A stretch of DNA of 64,000 bases from Candidatus Obscuribacterales bacterium (GTDB taxonomy: Bacteria > Cyanobacteriota > Vampirovibrionia > Obscuribacterales > Obscuribacteraceae): the NCBI GenBank assembly GCA_019747875.1, contig JAIEQI010000126.1, forward strand, positions 1-64,000, in the 5' to 3' direction. How positions within the stretch are numbered: the first letter of the stretch is position 1; each line of letters opens with the position of its first letter. The position numbers and the translations under genes are program-made. The notes under the pieces were generated by a model. It did no database searches, was not told the DNA's origin, and saw only the letters and a list, made by a program, of their open reading frames with translations. This document shows, in pieces, positions 46,158 through 52,674 of this stretch.

Positions 46158-47453
46158 ATGAACGAAAGTAAATCTACCGTGACGGAATTGGAAGTCAAAG
46201 CATCGGCAGAGGCTTCGAAAAGTCGCAATATGAGTGCGTTTTTCGCGATTGCATATGTTTCGCAGGGGTTGTCTTGCGCGCAATTTGGTGTCATTTCTCA
46301 ACCCCTGCAATTTTTCATGATGGCGGGCCTGAAGCTCTCCGCAGCAGATGTGGCGGCAAACATGGCGATACTTATGTTGCCCTGGGTTTGGAAGCCAGCG
46401 ATAGGTATAATCACCGACTTTCTGCCGATTGCTGGTTATCGCCGCAAATCGTATTTGCTTATTGGATTTACCTTTTCGGCGATTGCTTATGCTCTGATTT
46501 TGATGAGTGCCAAGCTGCAAATTATCATGTCTGGGATTTTTGTAGCGGCGATCTGCATGTCTATGAGCACGGCGTTGATGGTCGGAATGGCCGTAGAACT
46601 TGGGCGCGCCGATGGAAGAACGCGACAATATTTTCGAATTCAGGAGATCTTTTATTACGCAGCTAACATTGCAGCATCGATCATTAGTGGTGCCTTATGT
46701 CAATCATTTGGACCAAATGGTGCTTTTAGCTATGCTGTCGGATTTGCGACTATTCCGATGATCGTCATGATCGTAATGACGACTCTCCAAGTCAAGGAAG
46801 AGAAGTCGCCGCTTCAGGTGTATGCATTGTCGAATACACTCGCTTCATTTAAGCAAGCTTTCAAATCGCCCTTCTTGTGGATGGCTGCCGCGTTCTCTTT
46901 GTTTTGGAATTTCATGCCGGCATTTGGTGTACCGTTGTACTTTTATGAATCAAAACAGCTCCTTTTTTCGCAAGCTAGCATAGGGCAACTGGCCGCCTGG
47001 AATTCCTTCGGGATGCTCATTGCGGCACTCTTGCACAAAAGGTTGATGGACAGATTGAGTGCAAAAATGCAGCTAATAGTCACTACCTTGATTCTCTCTG
47101 TAACCACGCTTGCTTATCTGGCCCTCAGTACACCAGAAACAGCTATCGTCCTCGAGATATTCCGCGGTATGGCTAACATGCTGGGGATACTGGGAGTTTA
47201 CTGTTTTGCTGCAGAGTACTGCCCGAAAAGAATTGAAGTGACAGTAATGGCGCTACTTGTCGGATTGCGAAATGTTGCCACCAATACAGCTTTGTTTACA
47301 GGTGGACAACTCTTTACCAATGTGTTTCCAAATAATTTTTCGGCGTTGGTGATTATCTCGGCGCTGGCTCCTCTCCTAGCTCTGCCAATGATCTTGCTGC
47401 AGGCCAAAGCTGATAAGAATGCATCGACTATTGATAACAGTGTAGAAGCGTAA
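46158..47453 (+). CDS. MFS transporter, BT1 (folate/biopterin) family-like
   Basis: 431 aa with about 12 hydrophobic segments. The N-terminal WVWKPAIGIITDFLPIAGYR matches the BT1-family signature (KPxxGxxSDxxPIxGYRRKxYL). Later segments include LFWNFMPAFGVPLYFY, also typical of this group. Substrates of the family include folates, biopterin and some amino-acid-like molecules. The ATG at 46158 has GGAAG about ten bases upstream; an in-frame TTG at 46140 is possible. It lies next to, but on the opposite strand from, the PLP-enzyme operon, so a role in export or uptake of its product is conjecture. Confidence 0.8.
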   Translation: MNESKSTVTELEVKASAEASKSRNMSAFFAIAYVSQGLSCAQFGVISQPLQFFMMAGLKLSAADVAANMAILMLPWVWKPAIGIITDFLPIAGYRRKSYLLIGFTFSAIAYALILMSAKLQIIMSGIFVAAICMSMSTALMVGMAVELGRADGRTRQYFRIQEIFYYAANIAASIISGALCQSFGPNGAFSYAVGFATIPMIVMIVMTTLQVKEEKSPLQVYALSNTLASFKQAFKSPFLWMAAAFSLFWNFMPAFGVPLYFYESKQLLFSQASIGQLAAWNSFGMLIAALLHKRLMDRLSAKMQLIVTTLILSVTTLAYLALSTPETAIVLEIFRGMANMLGILGVYCFAAEYCPKRIEVTVMALLVGLRNVATNTALFTGGQLFTNVFPNNFSALVIISALAPLLALPMILLQAKADKNASTIDNSVEA

Positions 47454-47579
47454 CAAAGAATTTGTCTCTCGAATTGTGCTTGTTCAGTACGTTTTAGTCT
47501 TTTGCTGCCACCACATAAGCACCATTTCAATTTTCAATAATCCAAAAAGCATAGAAGATGGATTCATACAGATTCTCTC

Positions 47580-47612
47580 GGTTCGATCCTGGGAGCGCCG
47601 GCAAGCTGCCGG
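47580..47612 (+). repeat. GGTTCGATCC-type dispersed repeat
   Basis: GGTTCGATCCTGGGAGCGCC followed by GGCAAGCTGCCGG is the same as the ends of the element at 37355-37637. GCCGGCAAGCTGCCGG adds an internal palindrome. Confidence 0.7.
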
Positions 47613-47639
47613 TTTTCTAATTCCTGATTCGGTGCTGAA

Positions 47640-47658
47640 GGGCGACGCATGGTCGCCC
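47640..47658. repeat. GGGCGAC…GTCGCCC palindrome
   Basis: GGGCGAC and GTCGCCC pair around GCATG and are followed by CCTACGG. This matches a palindromic intergenic repeat (GTAGGGGCGAC type) found in many unrelated bacteria. Here it directly precedes the GGAGG ribosome site of the next small gene. Confidence 0.6.
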
Positions 47659-47675
47659 CTACGGAGGCAACAACG

Positions 47676-47885
47676 ATGGATTTGTTCTGGATCATTCTTC
47701 TAATAACAGCACTTACTGGCGTCCTGGGCTGGACCACCAGTTTTTTCACGAACGTTGTTTGGTGGTGGTGTGAATGGCGTGAAGGCAATGAGATTAATTG
47801 GGGTTCCGATGTTGCTTACACATTTTTTGTTCCGCTGGCCTTCATTTTTCCAATTGTCGAAATCATCTTGATGTACTCGAGATAA
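47676..47885 (+). CDS. Small membrane protein, two TM segments
   Basis: 69 aa. TM1 is around FWIILLITALTGVLGWTTSF and TM2 around YTFFVPLAFIFPIVEIILM, with a Trp-rich loop (VWWWCEWREGNE) between. ATG with GGAGG eight bases upstream. The gene sits between a GGTTCGATCC repeat (47580) and a degenerate inverted copy (47894). Function unknown. Confidence 0.65.
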   Translation: MDLFWIILLITALTGVLGWTTSFFTNVVWWWCEWREGNEINWGSDVAYTFFVPLAFIFPIVEIILMYSR

Positions 47886-47893
47886 TCTACGAC

Positions 47894-47928
47894 GCCGGCG
47901 CTTTTATGGCAGCGCTCCTGCCGGATCC
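47894..47928 (-). repeat. Degenerate inverted copy of the GGTTCGATCC-type repeat
   Basis: GCCGGC, GCGCTCC and GGATC occur in the same order and near-identical spacing as in the element end at 37356-37384. It is inverted relative to the copy at 47580. Confidence 0.4.
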
Positions 47929-47965
47929 GTGCCTTTCTTAGACCGAAGGCAGAAGCAGTTCAATC

Positions 47966-47985
47966 TTATGATCGTACGATCATAA
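47966..47985. promoter_or_regulatory. Perfect 20-bp palindrome
   Basis: TTATGATCGTACGATCATAA is a perfect palindrome between the convergent ends of the genes at 47885 and 48064. It could be an operator-like site or form a cruciform. With no loop it is not a standard terminator. Confidence 0.45.
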
Positions 47986-48063
47986 CAAGATGATTGTAGG
48001 GTGGCGTTGCCTGTTCTGCTGGACGATTTCACAGAATGAAATAACGCACAATCAAAACTGCGC

Positions 48064-49362
48064 TTACGAAAGTGCAGCCAGAGCTTTCTCGGTTTTATTG
48101 GCTTGAAAGGTCTGAAATTGAGATTTCAAAACATGCTTCAGCGTCGACGCTTCACCACTAACGTTTTCGCCGCCAGTAATTTTTCGATTGACATTATTTG
48201 AGTCGGCGATCTCAACAAACAGGCGTGCTGTTTCTAACGCGCAGCCCCAGGACATTGTTATCCCCGAGCCGCCGTGTCCGTAATTGTGGATCACGGTTCC
48301 AGAGCCAAACTGCTCCGCGCAAAGTCTGACGCCTTCGCCGTCGGGATCTCGATAATATCGGTAACCCTCGCGCGCTATTAATTCGCGGTCTGCAAAAGTA
48401 ACGCCGAATAAGTCGCAGAGCAGTTCTTCATTCAATGTCAGGATCGCTTTTGGAATTTGGATCCCGTTCAGGTCGACGTATTCTCCGAGGACTGCCTCAC
48501 CAACCCATTCATTTTTTTTGTTCAATTGACCGGGCTCTCTAGTTTGTCCGAGAAGCCAATCTCCCGTTCTGGCAAAGAAGTGCACATACTCACTGTTGCC
48601 GTCGGCTCTCGAAAATATTTCCGGGCTGGGTGTGTAGTTGTATGCGAACGGCAGCTCCCCGTCCGCCTTTAGCATAGGAGTATTAGGTATCAAAACTTGC
48701 TTGCCGCGCACTATATTCAGGGGGGCGCTATCTGCAAATAGAGTTTTCGCACCAATCCCCAAACAGTTGATGATTGGTCTTTTCGAGCAAAGTGACTCTA
48801 TTTGTTCGGGAGCATTTAACTCCATTTCAATGACCTGACCGCCATTGGCTTTGAATTCTTTCCATAGGAAGCTCAAGTACAGTGGCATGTCAGCGAAAAA
48901 GGAATCAAATGACCAGCCCCAGATCTGCCCCGCCTCGCGCCGAACTGGAACATTCATGCTCTTGCGGAGCAACTCAGGCTTGCCATCGAATCGTTGGAAG
49001 TTAATGCGCTCCTGCCATAGCGGTGGCTCTGTCGGCTCCTGCTCATAGACTTCGAAGATCCTATAGCGGCTCACGCCGCTGTTCTGAACCTGCTCCAAGT
49101 GCTTGAACACTTGCTGCGACGCTGAGCTTAAACCTGGCAAATTCTCCACGCGCAGGTTGTGTGGATAGGCTGATGCCATAGCGTAATCGGTCGGCACTGC
49201 CGGAAATTGAGGAACACTGTCCTGCTGCATTGGTATGTACTTGCTAACGATGCAAGGCTCGAATCCCACTGCCTGCAATACCAAAGCTGTGCAGATGCCG
49301 CTAATACCGGCACCAAGAATTACGGGATTCGCCGAGTCAGGTATTGCTGCATCAACTGCCAT
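48064..49362 (-). CDS. FAD-dependent amino-acid oxidase (DAO family), last gene of PLP operon
   Basis: 432 aa. The FAD motif PVILGAGISGICTALVLQ is N-terminal, and PIINCLGIGAKTLF and VIHNYGHGGSGITMSWG are the DAO-family landmarks. It is longer than DAAO (~330) because of an insertion in the middle. Substrate unknown; the family oxidises amine groups of small amino acids with release of peroxide. The ATG follows the upstream stop by one base (TAAtATG), so translation is coupled to the PLP enzyme gene before it. A 442-aa start at 49392 would overlap that gene and is less likely. Confidence 0.85.
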   Translation of the reverse strand: MAVDAAIPDSANPVILGAGISGICTALVLQAVGFEPCIVSKYIPMQQDSVPQFPAVPTDYAMASAYPHNLRVENLPGLSSASQQVFKHLEQVQNSGVSRYRIFEVYEQEPTEPPLWQERINFQRFDGKPELLRKSMNVPVRREAGQIWGWSFDSFFADMPLYLSFLWKEFKANGGQVIEMELNAPEQIESLCSKRPIINCLGIGAKTLFADSAPLNIVRGKQVLIPNTPMLKADGELPFAYNYTPSPEIFSRADGNSEYVHFFARTGDWLLGQTREPGQLNKKNEWVGEAVLGEYVDLNGIQIPKAILTLNEELLCDLFGVTFADRELIAREGYRYYRDPDGEGVRLCAEQFGSGTVIHNYGHGGSGITMSWGCALETARLFVEIADSNNVNRKITGGENVSGEASTLKHVLKSQFQTFQANKTEKALAALS

Positions 49363-49363
49363 A

Positions 49364-50506
49364 TTAGCCAAGGGCTTTCTCCAGATCTGCAATCAGTACC
49401 TCCGGCGGTTCGATACCAACCGACAGGCGAATTGTGCTATCGAGAATCGCGGAGACGCCAGTTTGTTCTTCCGGGAAACTTCTTGCGTAGAAGAGCCACG
49501 CGGGGTTCGCAATTGATTGGGTGAAACCAGTTCCAAAAGCTATGCGGAAGACCTCTAGATTGTCGAGTGTCTTGCGCATGGTGGTACCGTCAACGGTGTC
49601 GAAAGCGAGCACGGATCCGAAGTCCTTCATTTGTTTCTTTGCGATCTCATGGTCCGGATGACTTTCCAGCCCAGGGTATAGGACTCGTTTTACTTTTGGG
49701 TGCTGTTCCAAGAATTGCGCGATCTTCATTGCATTGGATGACTGTCGTTCAATACGCAAATCGTATGTCTGCATGCCCTTCCATATTTCAACTGCTGAGT
49801 GCGCGCTGAGGGCATCGGTATTCCAGACATTTGCGTTCTTGACTTTCGATACCATTTCACGCGATCCCAGAATCGCTCCTCCCATTACGTCTCCAACTCC
49901 TGAAGCGTACTTAGAGAGGCTGTGAGCGATCAGGTCAACCGGAATGTCCCCGTGGTGGTGGAACCCAGCAAGTGAATTGTCCAGCACTGTAAGGATGCCG
50001 TGTTCCTGGGCAATCGCGCACGCTTTGCGCAAATCGGGCACGCGAGTCATTGGATTGGTTGGTGCCTCGAGAACCATTACTGCCGTCGGTTTTTTCTCGA
50101 CAATTTCGTTGAGGCGATGGAGATCGTCAACCTTGACCAGCGTGACTTCAACACCTAATTTCTGAAGGATGCCTTGCGCGAATAAGCGTGTGGATTTATA
50201 ACCTTCTTGCAGAAGAATGAGATTGTCGCCGGCTTTGAGAAGTCCAAGCAAGCAGGCGGCTAAGGCGGATTTACCTGTGCTAGTCACCCAGCATTTTTCA
50301 ACACCCTGTATTTTTGCCAATAATGTTTCCAGCGCCGCCAATGTAGGGTTGCCGTCGGTGAGGTATACCCAACCATCTTGTTCGCCCTTCAACAAATCTT
50401 CCCAGCTCTTCATAGAGGGCATCGAGAAGCTGATCGTTTCAAACGATGGTACAACGAACGGATCGTTCTTTTCTTTGACTAACCACTGACGATCTTTAAC
50501 TACCAT
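49364..50506 (-). CDS. PLP enzyme of the Cys/Met metabolism (cystathionine gamma-synthase-like) family
   Basis: 380 aa, fold type I. The PLP lysine is K199 in IAHSLSKYASG, D176 in TVLDNSLAG binds the pyridine nitrogen, and EAPTNPMTR and RLSVGIEPPE are family blocks. Members do gamma- or beta-elimination and replacement on cystathionine, homocysteine or homoserine derivatives. The ATG overlaps the stop of the SDR gene (ATGGTAG), and its own stop is one base from the next ATG. The context suggests it handles a side chain in a dedicated pathway rather than methionine synthesis. Confidence 0.88.
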   Translation of the reverse strand: MVVKDRQWLVKEKNDPFVVPSFETISFSMPSMKSWEDLLKGEQDGWVYLTDGNPTLAALETLLAKIQGVEKCWVTSTGKSALAACLLGLLKAGDNLILLQEGYKSTRLFAQGILQKLGVEVTLVKVDDLHRLNEIVEKKPTAVMVLEAPTNPMTRVPDLRKACAIAQEHGILTVLDNSLAGFHHHGDIPVDLIAHSLSKYASGVGDVMGGAILGSREMVSKVKNANVWNTDALSAHSAVEIWKGMQTYDLRIERQSSNAMKIAQFLEQHPKVKRVLYPGLESHPDHEIAKKQMKDFGSVLAFDTVDGTTMRKTLDNLEVFRIAFGTGFTQSIANPAWLFYARSFPEEQTGVSAILDSTIRLSVGIEPPEVLIADLEKALG

Positions 50507-51228
50507 GGCAATTTTTCTCCCGATGCATGCAAGAACATTCCAGTTGATTTGTTGTTGAGGGCCAGATCCACGATGGAACGAGCCGCTTCGCTCGCTTCAG
50601 TATCAGCGTCGTTGGGACCGAAACGCGTTTTTACTTTTCCTGGATCGATCGATAAGACTCTGATGTTTTCGCTCTTCAGTTCCATCGAGAGGCACGATGT
50701 GAACATGTTGAGCGCCGCTTTGCCGATGCGGTAAGGGTAGGTCGCCTGGTCGTGTGGAACCGTTCCGGTTGCGACCCATTCAACCGAGCCAAAGCGCGAT
50801 GAAATATTCATGATCGACGCCGCCTGTGATTTGCGCAGATACGGCAGGCAGGCGCGAACGCAGCGAATTGGTCCATAGCAGCTTACGGCCAGAACCCGAT
50901 CTAATTCGTCGTAACGCATGCCTTCTACGCCATATGCGCTTGCACCGAAGCCGGCGTTATTAACCAGCAAGTCTATTTTGCCGGATTCGCCGAGCAAGTC
51001 TTTGAGAAAGTCTTTGAGAACTTGTTCGCTTTCTGGTTTAGTGACGTCGCAGAGAACTGCTTTGATGCTTCCTGGAGCCAGAGCATTGATTTCGTCAATG
51101 TGCTCTGAGCTTCGCACGACAGCCACTATTGCAAACTGATGCTTTTGCAATTCGTCAAGGAGCGCGCGTCCGATTCCGCGTCCGGCACCGGTTACAAGCG
51201 CTGTTTTAGTGGACGAATCAGTAAACAC
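50500..51228 (-). CDS. Short-chain dehydrogenase/reductase
   Basis: 242 aa, classical SDR. The cofactor motif TGAGRGIG is at 14-20, NNAG at 90-93, catalytic Ser in NISSRFGS (143/144) and Y166-x3-K170 in YPYRIGKAAL. GTG start with GGAGGTAAAGG directly upstream. Its start overlaps the end of the decarboxylase-like gene by 11 bp and its end overlaps the next gene by 7 bp. It probably reduces or oxidises a carbonyl/alcohol in the pathway of this operon. Confidence 0.9.
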   Translation of the reverse strand: MFTDSSTKTALVTGAGRGIGRALLDELQKHQFAIVAVVRSSEHIDEINALAPGSIKAVLCDVTKPESEQVLKDFLKDLLGESGKIDLLVNNAGFGASAYGVEGMRYDELDRVLAVSCYGPIRCVRACLPYLRKSQAASIMNISSRFGSVEWVATGTVPHDQATYPYRIGKAALNMFTSCLSMELKSENIRVLSIDPGKVKTRFGPNDADTEASEAARSIVDLALNNKSTGMFLHASGEKLPW

Positions 51229-52666
51229 CCTTTACCTCCAAGCTATCGCTCTCTAGAAGAATATTCTTTGGCAGCGGCGACCCGTGTGTGCCAATTTCCA
51301 TATGATGTGCCAGATAGCCGGCTGTATTTGGGAATGCGCAAAGATCGCCTGGCTGTGGAGCCTTTGCAAGTTTGATTCTGCGCCTATATATCAGATCGCT
51401 TTCAGAGCAGAGATTCCCCACCAGGAAGGCGCCCGGCTCGGCATGGTGTCGATTCTGCGTTGTTGATTTTCCTTCTTCGGTGGAGACGAAAAGTGGATCG
51501 CAGCAAAACTCAGCCCGAAAGGGCCGAAGGTTCATGCGGTTCATTGCCAGTCCTACCATGAAGTTCCCTTCTGTATCTTTCTTGCGGAATGTCACTTTTG
51601 CCAAAGTCATTCCGCAATTATCCAGTAGTGAACGTCCTGGTTCGAAGTAGATTTCGAGCCCTCGCTCGTTCAAGAGTTTGTAGAGGGGCACGCCACCGCC
51701 CTCGGTATTATCAAGCACGGCGCTGATGAAGCGCTGCTTTGCCAGGTCGTTGTGAGCAGGGTAAAGATCCGGTTGTCCGACAATTTCGTTGCCGATCTTT
51801 GTATAGCCAAGTCCGTCGCCGCGGAAAGTGAAACTTGTTCGCTCGCCTTTAACCGATGCCAGCAATTCTTGCTGAAAATGTTTCCACTGGGTCGCGTCGT
51901 TCAAATAACGCATCAGGATGCCTCCGCCAAGGTCGATCCCTTTTACGTCAGCGCCAAAGGATTTTGCCAGGTCGACGAGTTCTATGAGCTTGCGTCCTGC
52001 TGCCGCTCGTTCGCCTATGTCATACCGGTCAAGGTGTGCGTGAAAAATTTCGAGTTGCAAGTTGGCATCTTGGCTAACTTGTTCAATCACCGCTCGACTG
52101 TCTTCAAGCGCCATTCCGAATCTGCTGAATACCTTTCGTCCAGCATGTTCGAATCCAGCAAATCGTAAACCGATACGTGCTTTCTTTTCGAGTTCTTGGG
52201 CGATGCTTTGGATGAGGTCCAGCTCGTCGAAATTATCAATCACAAGCAAGCAGCCACTCGAAATCGCCTTTGAGACGAGCTCACGTTCCTTTCCGATTGC
52301 TGTGACTATGATGTTTTCCGCCGGAACGCCGAGTGCCAGTGTCTCAATTACTTCTGCAAGGCTGGCCGTATCCACACCTATCCCGTTTCGGTTAGCGGCA
52401 GCGACGAAGCAAGGCAATTTGTTCGCCTTTCTTGCAAAGAAAAGGCGACCCTTAACGCCTCTTTCTGAAAACGCGGACATGAACTTGCTGACGTTGCGCT
52501 CAAATTCGCTGTCGACCACTACATGGCACGGGGAGCCGTGGTTGCTTATCAACTCAGACAGCAAATCAGGGCAAGACAAAATCTTTGTCATCCAGGGCGC
52601 TAACTTGGCGGTCAACGCCGGGGCGCAATTGCCAAGTTCAACTTGCGTTGCTGTCTGCGTTTGCAT
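51218..52666 (-). CDS. Fold-type III PLP enzyme (ornithine/DAP decarboxylase-like, possibly Y4yA-type)
   Basis: 482 aa. The alanine-racemase-like barrel has PLP lysine K80 (FFARKANKLPC), HAHLDRYD (208-215), the Gly loop LGGGI (245-249) and EPGRSLLDNCG (341-351). The C-terminal barrel has the cross-subunit motif CSESD (419-423). These are the features of diaminopimelate/ornithine decarboxylases, siderophore decarboxylases such as SbnH, and the poorly known Y4yA family. Length is greater than LysA (~420). ATG eight bases after the preceding stop. The probable action is decarboxylation or racemisation of an amino-acid intermediate; the substrate is not deducible. Confidence 0.82.
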   Translation of the reverse strand: MQTQTATQVELGNCAPALTAKLAPWMTKILSCPDLLSELISNHGSPCHVVVDSEFERNVSKFMSAFSERGVKGRLFFARKANKLPCFVAAANRNGIGVDTASLAEVIETLALGVPAENIIVTAIGKERELVSKAISSGCLLVIDNFDELDLIQSIAQELEKKARIGLRFAGFEHAGRKVFSRFGMALEDSRAVIEQVSQDANLQLEIFHAHLDRYDIGERAAAGRKLIELVDLAKSFGADVKGIDLGGGILMRYLNDATQWKHFQQELLASVKGERTSFTFRGDGLGYTKIGNEIVGQPDLYPAHNDLAKQRFISAVLDNTEGGGVPLYKLLNERGLEIYFEPGRSLLDNCGMTLAKVTFRKKDTEGNFMVGLAMNRMNLRPFRAEFCCDPLFVSTEEGKSTTQNRHHAEPGAFLVGNLCSESDLIYRRRIKLAKAPQPGDLCAFPNTAGYLAHHMEIGTHGSPLPKNILLESDSLEVKGVY

Positions 52667-52674
52667 TACTGCGA

